A DNA stretch of 10,282 nt from Myxococcota bacterium (GCA_018821745.1 JAHJLU010000037.1:1-10282), one strand, 5' to 3'. Shown: positions 1-6,659, counted from the stretch's first letter. Numbers and translations: made by a program. Notes: generated by a model not told the origin, from the letters alone.

Positions 1-24
1 CAATGTGTAATTTACTCAACTCTG

Positions 25-42
25 CTGACAGGACGGTGTCAG
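25..42. promoter_or_regulatory. Inverted repeat, candidate operator of the VOC-WYL unit
   Basis: The sequence CTGACA-ggacgg-TGTCAG is a perfect 6-bp inverted repeat with a 6-nt spacer, centred about 80 bp upstream of the VOC start codon. HTH regulators bind such dyads, and the unit it precedes encodes a YafY-type HTH-WYL protein, so autoregulation is a reasonable inference. The left half also resembles a -35 box (CTGACA against TTGACA), but no well-placed -10 follows, so no promoter is called. A separate 8-bp palindrome, GTCCGGAC, lies at 66-73 and is probably incidental. Confidence 0.45.
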
Positions 43-113
43 GAGGGGGGTGGTATGTTCCTCTGGTCCGGACATTTATTTTAGAAACATCACACGACCT
101 TTTGGAGTTATTC

Positions 114-512
114 ATGAAAATCAAAAAAATCAGCCCACTTGTTACTGTCAGGGAGATAGCCTCCGTAAAAGAGTTTTACAAATCCCATTTTTCCGCCAAA
201 ATCACCTTTGAGATGCCTGAGCGGCACCTGAGCCTCACCTTTGATGAGGCGGGCGCGGTGGAGCTGGGGTATATGGTGGCAGACCAATGCACACCCTTCA
301 CGGGCGAGGGTGTTATCCTCTGTCTGGAGGTGGCGGATCCCGACGCGGAGCATGACCGCCTCGTCCGGGAGGGAGTCACTGTCACCATGCCCCTTCAGGA
401 CAACCCCTGGGGGGATCGCGCCTTTGGGGTGAAGGATCCCGCGGGAGTGACCCTCTATATCTTCAAACTGATCGAGGCTGACGAGAGCTTCAGGCAGTAT
501 GTGAAAGCGTAG
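114..512 (+). CDS. VOC superfamily (glyoxalase/bleomycin-resistance fold) protein
   Basis: A 132-residue protein of the vicinal-oxygen-chelate fold, the usual length for a single-gene VOC protein with two beta-alpha-beta-beta-beta modules. Module one covers about residues 6-55 (ISPLVTVREIASVKEFY then the ELGYMV strand) and module two about 65-120. The signature NPWGDRAFGVKDPAGVTLYIF at the C-terminus is typical of the family. I chose the ATG at 114 because GGAG at 104-107 sits 6 nt upstream and the fold begins at once; the frame is open back to position 3, but that extension resembles no VOC N-terminus. The usual metal ligands are not evident: there is no His or Glu in the first strand, and YIFK replaces the common ELxE ending. 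A binding or sequestering role is therefore as likely as catalysis, and the substrate is unknown. The regulator gene starts 2 nt after the stop. Confidence 0.88.
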   Translation: MKIKKISPLVTVREIASVKEFYKSHFSAKITFEMPERHLSLTFDEAGAVELGYMVADQCTPFTGEGVILCLEVADPDAEHDRLVREGVTVTMPLQDNPWGDRAFGVKDPAGVTLYIFKLIEADESFRQYVKA

Positions 513-514
513 CC

Positions 515-1231
515 ATGAGACCAGCCGACAGACTCTTCCAGATAATCCAGCTCCTCAGGAGGGGCCGGATCGTAACGGCACAGTGGCTGGCCGAGACGCT
601 GGAGGTCTCCCAGCGCACCATCTATCGAGATGTGGCGGATCTTATCGCTCGCGGTGTCCCCATCGACGCTGAGGCGGGGGTCGGCTACTCTCTCTCGAGC
701 CACTACGATCTCCCGCCGCTGCAGTTTACGCAGGAGGAGCTCGAGGCGCTGGTGCTCGGGGCTCGCCTTGTCAAGGGCTGGGGTGACGCGAGCCTCTCAG
801 CGGGAGCCCAGAGTATCCTGGACAAGGTCGCGGCGGTCATGCCCGGCGAGCTCAAGGAGCAGATGGCCAACTCAAGACTCTACGCCCTCAACTTCCAGGG
901 CACCGAGGCCGCCGCGCGGCACATGGCGCCACTGCGCCTGGGCATTAGGGAGCAGTATAAAGTTGAGCTTCTGTACGAGGACGCACGGGAGAGACGCACC
1001 AAGCGCCTGGTTCGCCCCCTGGCCCTCTCTTTTCTCGCCCCCCTGTGGATGCTCACGGCGTGGTGCGAGCTTCGGGGCGCCTTCAGAAACTTCCGCCTGG
1101 ATCGAATCATCGAGGTGACCCCAACGCAGACCTGGTTTGCGCTGGAGGCAGGCAAGCGAATGGAAGATTTCCTGGAGATGATCGCCACGGAAGCATCGCC
1201 CACCGATCCCCCCTCACCGTCCGTGAGTTGA
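515..1231 (+). CDS. YafY-type HTH-WYL transcriptional regulator
   Basis: A 238-residue cytoplasmic regulator of normal length for YafY-like proteins. Residues 1-60 form an HTH_11-type winged helix (RLFQIIQLLRRG, then the recognition helix VSQRTIYRDVADL, then GVGYSL). Residues about 140-200 form the WYL ligand-sensing domain, seen as LAPLWMLTAWCELRGAF followed by RNFRLDRI. The name-giving W-Y-L triplet reads W178-M179-L180 here, while the conserved W183, R187, F193, R194, D196 and R197 remain. WYL domains bind small ligands or nucleic acids; the ligand here is unknown. There is no strong Shine-Dalgarno site, and the start lies two bases after the VOC stop, so translation is probably coupled. 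Such regulators often control an adjacent VOC or stress gene and themselves; the inverted repeat at 25-42 is the natural candidate operator. Confidence 0.9.
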   Translation: MRPADRLFQIIQLLRRGRIVTAQWLAETLEVSQRTIYRDVADLIARGVPIDAEAGVGYSLSSHYDLPPLQFTQEELEALVLGARLVKGWGDASLSAGAQSILDKVAAVMPGELKEQMANSRLYALNFQGTEAAARHMAPLRLGIREQYKVELLYEDARERRTKRLVRPLALSFLAPLWMLTAWCELRGAFRNFRLDRIIEVTPTQTWFALEAGKRMEDFLEMIATEASPTDPPSPSVS

Positions 1232-1323
1232 CTCCATAGGGCCACGCTATCTCACAGTGAAAAGAATGCAGGCAGGCGGGAACCTCCAGTCCCCCAACAT
1301 TACCATGGGGTACAGAGCAGATG

Positions 1324-1351
1324 TTGACATGGATTGCGTGTGTGCTATTTT
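1324..1351 (+). promoter_or_regulatory. Sigma70-type promoter of the Asn/Cys-rich lipoprotein gene
   Basis: A consensus -35 TTGACA (1324-1329) is followed by a 16-nt spacer and TATTTT (1346-1351). TG at 1343-1344 adds an extended -10 motif (TGC-TATTTT). Transcription would start near 1358, giving a leader of about 40 nt, and AGGAG at 1386-1390 lies 6 nt before the ATG. This is the best promoter in the window. The lipoprotein gene is therefore probably transcribed separately from the regulator gene upstream. Confidence 0.65.
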
Positions 1352-1396
1352 GTAATCAGCCGAAACATCTGGATCTATTAACCTCAGGAGTACATT

Positions 1397-2278
1397 ATGA
1401 AAACACTTACAACTCTCTTAGCTTTGCTTGTTATTTTTGCCATCGCCGGTTGTGATGATGACAGCAGTAACAACACCAACAACGTCAATAACGTCAACAA
1501 CGTCAACAACACCAACAACGTCAACAACCTCAATAACGTCAACAACACCAACAACGTCAACAACATCAACAACACCAACAACACCAACAATGTCACGGTG
1601 ACTCCCGAGAGCTTCGCACAAGAGCTCGCAGCTGAATATTGTGCCATTGTATTTGCTTGCTGTGACGGCAGTGCCTATATCAGGGGCAACTCCCTTGTCA
1701 ATTCCGAGGCAGAATGCAACATGACCTTTGGTGGTTTTCTCCTCAACTTCCTCACAAGACCAGGTATCGAGGTTCAGTCAGAATATTATCAGGACTGTGC
1801 TGATGATTTCCTTGCTCCTTATGATGTTGCCTGCGATGAGCCTATTGTGGAAGAATATGAAGAAGATGGTCCCGCCGGGTGCATGAACCTCGTTGAGGGC
1901 ACGCTCGTTGCCGATGAAGCCTGTGACGATGACGACCAGTGTCTGGGTGATCTTGCCTGCATTGATGAAGTCTGTACCGTCCTGCCCGGGCTTGATGAAT
2001 CCTGTGCCGACTCATGGGAGTGCGAAGCTCCTTACGTCTGCAGATATAACGGCACGAACGATGACATCTGTGTCGAGGCCATGATCGCCGGTGATAATTG
2101 CACCAACAATGATTTCTGTGATGACGGCCTCTATTGTGACGGAACCTGTCAGGTCCAAAAGGCTGCCGGAGAGGCTTGTGTAGAATATTATGAATGTGAG
2201 TCTTATGACTGCACCAACGACGTCTGTGTGGGTGATGATGATACGTATTCCTTGAACGATACCTGTTACGCAGAGTAG
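1397..2278 (+). CDS. Lipoprotein with (Asn-Asn-X)14 tether and four tandem 4-Cys modules
   Basis: A 293-residue predicted lipoprotein. The signal MKTLTTLLALLVIFAIAGC ends in an AIAGC lipobox (lipidated C19) followed by DDD. Residues 25-66 are fourteen Asn-Asn-X triplets (X = Thr, Val, Leu or Ile), a flexible tether holding the rest away from the membrane. Residues 67-165 hold seven Cys in an unrecognised domain. Residues 176-277 contain four tandem modules of the form C-x5-C-x4/5-C-x3-9-C (C176-182-188-193, C203-209-215-225, C235-241-247-251, C261-267-272-277), each preceded by an acidic stretch such as GLDES or AGDN. They resemble the Dickkopf-like Cys-rich repeats found in myxobacterial surface proteins. 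With 24 Cys after the lipobox, many disulfides are likely, so the protein would sit outside the cytoplasm. Asp after the lipid Cys signals inner-membrane retention in E. coli, but this rule may not hold here. The product is acidic and its function is unknown. Confidence 0.88.
   Translation: MKTLTTLLALLVIFAIAGCDDDSSNNTNNVNNVNNVNNTNNVNNLNNVNNTNNVNNINNTNNTNNVTVTPESFAQELAAEYCAIVFACCDGSAYIRGNSLVNSEAECNMTFGGFLLNFLTRPGIEVQSEYYQDCADDFLAPYDVACDEPIVEEYEEDGPAGCMNLVEGTLVADEACDDDDQCLGDLACIDEVCTVLPGLDESCADSWECEAPYVCRYNGTNDDICVEAMIAGDNCTNNDFCDDGLYCDGTCQVQKAAGEACVEYYECESYDCTNDVCVGDDDTYSLNDTCYAE
1469..1594 (+). repeat. 9-bp in-frame tandem repeat (14 copies) encoding Asn-Asn-X
   Basis: Fourteen degenerate copies of a 9-bp unit of the type AACAACGTC / AACAACACC / AATAACGTC lie head to tail inside the lipoprotein gene. 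The unit is three codons, so gain or loss of copies by slippage changes tether length and keeps the frame. Third-position differences (AAC/AAT, and ACC/GTC/CTC/ATC for X) show that the copies are not all recent duplicates. Confidence 0.93.
1922..2227 (+). repeat. Protein-level tandem repeat: four 4-Cys modules
   Basis: The translated region repeats a four-cysteine pattern four times at a period of about 26-32 residues, with C-x5-C spacing kept in every copy and x4 or x5 before the third Cys. The nucleotide sequence of the copies has diverged, so this is an old internal duplication, unlike the recent-looking 9-bp array upstream. Confidence 0.8.
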
Positions 2279-2511
2279 TCCACCCCTCCGCCTCCACTTT
2301 TTCCCCAAGGTTTTTTTTTCAACCCATCATCCGTAAGCTAAATACTCTTTTCCAATATTCACCTCCCCTTCAACGTGTTGAGTCACCATGTATCACACCT
2401 GTTACTGCCAGGTTCCCATCGGAGTCAACGTGGAGTTTACTTTTTCTCTTTCTATTGATAGTAATTGGCAATTACCGTCTTTTTGCAGGCAATAACGAAA
2501 CGGAGTGAGAA
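2279..2511. other. Intergenic region between the two lipoprotein genes
   Basis: These 233 bp hold no supported gene. A run of nine T lies at 2311-2319, about 33 bp after the upstream stop, but no GC-rich stem precedes it, so it is not called as a terminator. A perfect palindrome lies at 2461-2475. No strong promoter was seen; TTTACT near 2437-2442 with TAGTAA 17 nt further on is a weak match that overlaps the palindrome. Confidence 0.6.
2461..2475. promoter_or_regulatory. Perfect 7-1-7 palindrome upstream of the ankyrin gene, candidate operator
   Basis: GTAATTG-G-CAATTAC is a perfect inverted repeat with 7-bp arms around one base, ending 36 bp before the ankyrin lipoprotein ATG. AT-rich near-contiguous dyads of this size are typical of dimeric HTH repressor sites. 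It overlaps a weak promoter-like match, which would fit repression by occlusion. No candidate regulator is encoded beside it. Confidence 0.45.
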
Positions 2512-5500
2512 ATGAGATTGAACATCGCGTTGCTGATTGTTGTGCTGGGTGTCGCTTCCTGCGGCAAGAGTTCTGACAAGAAATCCGGGAAAACCGGAAA
2601 ATCCACGGAGAGCGGGCCTGCCCCGGTCCTCTCAAAAGGCATGGTGGATGGCGGCAAGGTCACCTTTGAGCGCATCGCGGGAGCCATCAGGGATAAGAAG
2701 GGAGAGCTGGCGCTGAAGCTCCTCGAAAACGCCGGTGACGTGAACTTGAACCGTACCGTCGACAAGGGCGGCCAGACACTGTTGCACCTCGCAGCCCTGG
2801 GTGGGGATGTGAAGGTGGTAAAACAGCTCCTTACATTGAAACTGAACATCTCGGCGGGAGACGCAAAGAAGAGAACCCCGCTCCACCTTGCCTGTGAGAA
2901 GGGGTCCGTGCCCGTCGTCTCCCTCCTCCTCAGCAAGGGTGCGAGTCCCAAGGTGGAGGACGCCCAGGAGAAAACCCCGCTGCTGGATTGCGCCGGCATC
3001 AAGGACCTCGAGCTCATTAAATCCATGGTCACCAAAGGGGCCTCACCAAAGTCGGCGGACGCCATGGGCCGAAACGCCGTCTATTATGCGGCGCTCAAGG
3101 GGAACCTGGAGGCCGTGAAGTACTTCATCTCCAAAGGGTCGAATGCCGAGCGGCGGGATAAAGAGCGCAACACCACCCTCATGGCCGCCGTTGGCGGGGG
3201 CAACATCGAGGTGGTCAAGCACCTGATCTCCCTCAAGGTCAGAATGGAGCGGACCAACAGCGACCGGCAGACCCCCCTCTTTCTGGCCGCGAAATCCGGC
3301 GACACGAAGATGATGGAGTACCTCTTGACCCTAAAACCCGAGGTGGACAAGCGGGACGCGGCGGGAATGACCCCCCTCATGGTCGCGGCCAAGCACAAGA
3401 AGCCCGAGATCATGAAGCTGCTCCTGGCGCGCAAGGCCTCCCTCTATATCAAGGACAAAAACGGGCTCGGGCCCATCCATCACGCCGCCATCGCCAACTG
3501 CGTGGACTGCGTCCGGCAGATGCTCGCCAAGCGGGTGTGGGTGGATGAGCAGGACTACTACAAGCGGAGCCCCCTCCACTATGCGGCACAGTACGGGGGC
3601 CTTGAAGTGGCGCAGTTCCTCATCGAGAACAAGGGGAATGTGCGGCTGACCGACCGCAAGCGGGTGTCACCGCTCCACATGGGAGCTGAAGGCGGCAACC
3701 TGAAGGTCGTGAAGCTCCTCGTCGAGAAAGGCGCCACCGTGGACGCCATCGACAAACAGAACCGCTCCCCGGTGATGTATGGGGCCGATGAGGGACGCCT
3801 CGAGGTGGTAAAATACCTCCTGGAAAAGGGCGCCAACCTTACACGGCACGACAAGACGGACTTCACCGTGCTGCACCACGCCATCGGCCAGGACTGGGAC
3901 TACAGGGCTCCCCGACTCCGCGGCTGGAAAAAAAGTTTTGTCTACGGATATCGTCCCCTGAGCAACATCGAGCCCCTCTCCAGGGAGACCCTCGCCCGGC
4001 TCGAGAGAAAGAGCGCCGTGGCCCTATACCTCATCGACAAGGGGGCCGACATCAACAAGACCGGGTACCACTTCCGCACCCCCCTCTTCATGGCCGCGTG
4101 GAACGGCATGGAGAAGGTGGCGCTCCACCTCCTCGCCAAAGGGTGCGACGTCAATAAGCGGACCAACTCGAGGCAGATGACCAGCTTCCACGCGGCTGCC
4201 TTCGGCGGGAATGTGGCCATCATGAAGGCGATCCTGGAGAAGGCGCCCGCCCTCCTCAACACTGCTTCCAAATATCATGAGATGCCGCTCCACTTCGCGG
4301 CCATGAGCGACAGCATCAAGGCCATGGAGTTTCTGCTGGAGAAGGGGCAGAATATCGATGCACAATATTCGGTGAAGATGACAGAGGAGGAGGTGGCGAA
4401 GATGATGCTCAGCCGGGAGGGCGAGGATAACCCGGGCAGCGACAGGCCGCCCACCTTTGAGGACAAACTCAAGAGTGTGGGCTCCGCTGTGAATCTGGCG
4501 TGGATCGCGGGCATCAAGCTCCTGGCGGAGCGCGGCGCCAAGCTCGACTTTTCCTCCGCGGACAACACCTCCGTGCTGTTCCGTGCCATCCGGCTGGGGG
4601 ACAGCGACCTCGTGAAGCTCCTGCTCGACAAGGGCGCCTCACTCACCTTCAAGGACGACCAGGGCATCACCGCCCTGCACCTGGCTGTCTTCCTGGGGGA
4701 GCAGAAGATGGTGAATCTCCTCGTGGCCAAGGGCGCCGACGTCAACGCCAAGGACAACAAGGGCTTCACAGCGCTGCTCATGACGGGGAACATCGCCTAC
4801 TTTCCCGGCGAGGAATCCCGTTCTGCAATCATCTTCAACATCATCAAGGGGATCACATCCACGGGCAAGGCTGACCTGAAAGCCATGGACGGGCAGGACA
4901 ACACGCTGCTGCAGCTCATGGCCACATACGGCTCCAAGCAGCTGGCCGAGTACCTGGTGCCCCTGGGCTTTGACTTCAAGCATCAGAACAAGGAAGGGGA
5001 GACGGCGCTCCACATTGCGGTGAAGAGCAGAAACCTGGAATTCGCCACGGTGCTCATCGAGAAGGGCGCTGAGCTCAACACCCTGGACAAAACTGAGAAG
5101 ACCGCCCTCATCTACGCCCTCGAGAAGAAGAACACCAAGCTGGCCAAACTTCTCATCGAGAAGGGCGCCGACATCACCATCGGCGACAAGAAAACTCTGG
5201 TGCTCCCCATTCACCTGGCGGCCCTGGGCAAGCTCTACAGTGTCGTAAAGCTGCTGCTGGAGAAGGGGGCCAAGGTGGACGCGGCGACCACCCTCAAAGA
5301 GCAGGTGATCCACTTCGCGGCCAGGGGAGGCTCAAGCGACGTCCTGGAGCTCCTGATCAAAAAGGGCGCCGATGTGAACCTCCCCGACGGCAACAAGATG
5401 ACAGCGCTCATGATTGCGGCCGAGAAGGGCCACTTTTATGCGGTGAAGTCGCTCCTGGCGCAAAAGCAGATCAACTGCAAACTTCAGGACGCAAAGGGCA

Positions 5501-5655
5501 ACACAGCCCTCCATTACGCCGCGAACACCGGCAAGGACTACCTCGTCGCCCGGATCCTGAAAAAGGACAAATCCATAAAGGACATCAAGAACAACGAGGG
5601 CAAGACCGCCGCGGACCTCACCACGAAGAAGTCCGTGAAGAAACTCCTGCAATAG
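2512..5655 (+). CDS. Giant ankyrin-repeat lipoprotein (about 26 repeats)
   Basis: A 1047-residue protein. The N-terminus MRLNIALLIVVLGVASC is a lipoprotein signal with lipobox VASC (C17), then a Ser/Lys/Gly linker to about residue 45. From about residue 52 to the end I count about 26 ankyrin repeats at a 33-residue period, for example RTPLHLACEKGSVPVVSLLL (121-140), SPLHYAAQYGGLEVAQFLI (353-371) and TALHLAVFLGEQKMVNLLV (720-738), with the usual KGA(D)(V)N turns. Three repeats carry insertions, at about 459-500 (aromatic and basic, DWDYRAPRLRGWKK), 618-656 (charged) and 760-790. No enzymatic domain is visible. Ankyrin stacks are protein-binding scaffolds; the lipid anchor places this one in the envelope, most likely facing the periplasm or outside. 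GGAG at 2502-2505 lies 6 nt before the ATG. The gene is GC-rich, unlike the genes on either side. Its partner is unknown; a role in envelope scaffolding, surface interaction or predation is speculative. Confidence 0.93.
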   Translation: MRLNIALLIVVLGVASCGKSSDKKSGKTGKSTESGPAPVLSKGMVDGGKVTFERIAGAIRDKKGELALKLLENAGDVNLNRTVDKGGQTLLHLAALGGDVKVVKQLLTLKLNISAGDAKKRTPLHLACEKGSVPVVSLLLSKGASPKVEDAQEKTPLLDCAGIKDLELIKSMVTKGASPKSADAMGRNAVYYAALKGNLEAVKYFISKGSNAERRDKERNTTLMAAVGGGNIEVVKHLISLKVRMERTNSDRQTPLFLAAKSGDTKMMEYLLTLKPEVDKRDAAGMTPLMVAAKHKKPEIMKLLLARKASLYIKDKNGLGPIHHAAIANCVDCVRQMLAKRVWVDEQDYYKRSPLHYAAQYGGLEVAQFLIENKGNVRLTDRKRVSPLHMGAEGGNLKVVKLLVEKGATVDAIDKQNRSPVMYGADEGRLEVVKYLLEKGANLTRHDKTDFTVLHHAIGQDWDYRAPRLRGWKKSFVYGYRPLSNIEPLSRETLARLERKSAVALYLIDKGADINKTGYHFRTPLFMAAWNGMEKVALHLLAKGCDVNKRTNSRQMTSFHAAAFGGNVAIMKAILEKAPALLNTASKYHEMPLHFAAMSDSIKAMEFLLEKGQNIDAQYSVKMTEEEVAKMMLSREGEDNPGSDRPPTFEDKLKSVGSAVNLAWIAGIKLLAERGAKLDFSSADNTSVLFRAIRLGDSDLVKLLLDKGASLTFKDDQGITALHLAVFLGEQKMVNLLVAKGADVNAKDNKGFTALLMTGNIAYFPGEESRSAIIFNIIKGITSTGKADLKAMDGQDNTLLQLMATYGSKQLAEYLVPLGFDFKHQNKEGETALHIAVKSRNLEFATVLIEKGAELNTLDKTEKTALIYALEKKNTKLAKLLIEKGADITIGDKKTLVLPIHLAALGKLYSVVKLLLEKGAKVDAATTLKEQVIHFAARGGSSDVLELLIKKGADVNLPDGNKMTALMIAAEKGHFYAVKSLLAQKQINCKLQDAKGNTALHYAANTGKDYLVARILKKDKSIKDIKNNEGKTAADLTTKKSVKKLLQ

Positions 5656-5730
5656 CGGGACCGGTTAACAAGGGGTTCCAGGGGGAGGGACTGGAGTTTC
5701 ACTGAGCGTGTTAAAAGGTAGTGCCAAATT

Positions 5731-5759
5731 TTGTGCTTTTGTCGATGAGAGGCTATCTT
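5731..5759 (+). promoter_or_regulatory. Weak promoter-like match before the small gene at 5819
   Basis: TTGTGC (5731-5736) and TATCTT (5754-5759) are separated by 17 nt, which would start transcription near 5766 with a leader of about 50 nt. Only three of six and four of six positions match consensus, so this is a tentative call. Confidence 0.25.
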
Positions 5760-5818
5760 GATGATCCTTACAGCGACACGGGTCCATGCCCCGATTGTCC
5801 CCAAAGCGAGGTGAAATC

Positions 5819-6010
5819 ATGGGAACCCCAATCCGTTTTGAAGTTGGAAAAAATAACGACATCTCTTACATCTACGACACTGACGGGCACGAAAAAAGAG
5901 TGGAGACTTCCATCAGACTTCAGGACTTTATCGGCGCACATTCGGCTCGCAAACTCCTGTTGAACTTCAGCGACAACAATGAACTCATCGGAATAGACCT
6001 CTTTTTATAA
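5819..6010 (+). CDS. Small protein of unknown function (63 aa, possibly DUF2283-like)
   Basis: The start is set by GAGGTG at 5808-5813, 5 nt before the ATG at 5819; an in-frame ATG at 5786 has no comparable site and would add only 11 residues. The product is short, with no signal peptide and no membrane segment. It reads as alternating strands (FEVGKNNDISYIYDTDG, then a central helix RLQDFIGAHSARK) and ends in LLLNFSDNNELIGIDLFL. That closing pattern of a hydrophobic strand, an Asp/Asn turn and a G-I-D/E strand resembles DUF2283-type small proteins, whose role is unknown; this is a weak resemblance. The gene is AT-richer than the ankyrin gene before it and ends 83 bp from the convergent DUF3592 gene. 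The clear RBS supports a real gene. Confidence 0.6.
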   Translation: MGTPIRFEVGKNNDISYIYDTDGHEKRVETSIRLQDFIGAHSARKLLLNFSDNNELIGIDLFL

Positions 6011-6052
6011 TGCGTTGATTGCGCAAATCTTTTAGTCCGCCCCCCAAACAAG

Positions 6053-6090
6053 CAGCGAATCCGGCACAAAACGGTGCCGTGGAGCGGCTG
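6053..6090. terminator. Hairpin between convergent genes, possible bidirectional terminator
   Basis: CGGCAC-aaaacg-GTGCCG (6062-6079) is a perfect 6-bp stem with a 6-nt loop, and an outer CAGC/GCTG pair (6053-6056 with 6087-6090) could extend it imperfectly. It lies between the stops of the plus gene ending at 6010 and the minus gene ending at 6094, where a shared terminator is expected. Neither side has an immediate U-tract: the T-rich stretch on the plus side begins at about 6090. Termination is thus inferred mainly from position. Confidence 0.45.
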
Positions 6091-6093
6091 TTT

Positions 6094-6618
6094 CTACTTT
6101 TTCTTTTGCCCGGACAAGAAGAAAACCAGTCCACCAATCAAAATCAGTACAAACATTCCCACAAACATGTAACCTAACACCGGATACTTCGAGACGGTGG
6201 CGATTTTACAGGTGGACTCCCTGCTGTTTTTGGGATTGTACCAAACTTTCAAATAGTCGCCCTTCCTGAGCTTCGTCATGTATTGATCTCGTGTTGTTTC
6301 CGAGCGAAACCCGGACATCATACTGGGTCGACACCAGTGGGAGCCTACTGTAACGCCATCGGGAGCTTGATAGGTGTACTTGATGTAGATACCGTACCTC
6401 CTGCCGGCGTTTTTCCCCGTCGCGCCTCCCTTGCTCCACTCCACAAGGGCCCCCCTGGTCTCATTCCAGTCTGGCGAAATATTGAGCAGCACAATTCCCG
6501 TAACCAGAAATGGCACACTCGCCAGGGCAATAAGAAAGAAAATGATAGTCTGTTTGCGCTCTTTGCGCAGTTCCTGCGTAATCTCAGTTTTCGTTTTTGT
6601 GGTCATTGGTTGGTTCAT
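6094..6618 (-). CDS. DUF3592-like membrane protein (two TM segments)
   Basis: A 174-residue protein from the ATG at 6618. An in-frame TTG at 6639 would add seven residues but has no Shine-Dalgarno site; GAAG lies 5 nt before the ATG. A basic, polar N-terminus (TKTEITQELRKERKQ) precedes a first membrane helix (TIIFFLIALASVPFLVTGIV). About 95 residues then lie outside the membrane, followed by a second helix (PVLGYMFVGMFVLILIGG) and a short Lys-rich tail. The loop has the DUF3592 pattern: a strand with Y-x-Y (YGIYIKYTYQAPDG), then GDYLKVWYNPKNSRESTC, matching the family's G-x-x-V-x-V-x-Y-x-P-x-x-P-x-x-S motif. DUF3592 proteins have no established biochemical role. Two Cys (in HWC and STC) in the exported loop could form a disulfide. 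It lies downstream of the minus-strand lipoprotein gene, 41 bp after its stop, probably in one transcript. Confidence 0.82.
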   Translation of the reverse strand: MNQPMTTKTKTEITQELRKERKQTIIFFLIALASVPFLVTGIVLLNISPDWNETRGALVEWSKGGATGKNAGRRYGIYIKYTYQAPDGVTVGSHWCRPSMMSGFRSETTRDQYMTKLRKGDYLKVWYNPKNSRESTCKIATVSKYPVLGYMFVGMFVLILIGGLVFFLSGQKKK

Positions 6619-6659
6619 ATGGTCTTCAATATTACTCAAGCAGTATCATTAGGCAACGG

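Noticed and set aside
3..113. Extension of the VOC frame back to position 3
   Set aside because: A good RBS sits directly before the ATG at 114, the added residues resemble no VOC N-terminus, and the operator-like dyad lies in this stretch.
1281..1297. GGGA...TCCC hairpin after the WYL regulator gene
   Set aside because: The stem is only four base pairs with no T-tract, too weak for a terminator.
1469..1594. CRISPR-like reading of the 9-bp array
   Set aside because: The units are contiguous, in frame and lack spacers; it is a coding tandem repeat.
1842..2308. Minus-strand frames opposite the Cys-rich lipoprotein
   Set aside because: Their His/Arg-rich or hydrophobic compositions are antisense products of the Cys/Asp-rich repeats.
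2311..2319. Run of nine T after the Cys-rich lipoprotein gene
   Set aside because: No GC-rich stem precedes it, so a terminator is not supported.
4639..5313. Minus-strand open frame of 224 codons inside the ankyrin gene
   Set aside because: It is complementary to ankyrin repeats on the plus strand and has no RBS or recognisable motif; other minus frames across 2472-5652 are shadows of the same kind.
5656..5700. Possible terminator after the ankyrin gene (GGGACC...GGTTCC with one G-U pair)
   Set aside because: The stem is short and imperfect, and no U-rich stretch follows.
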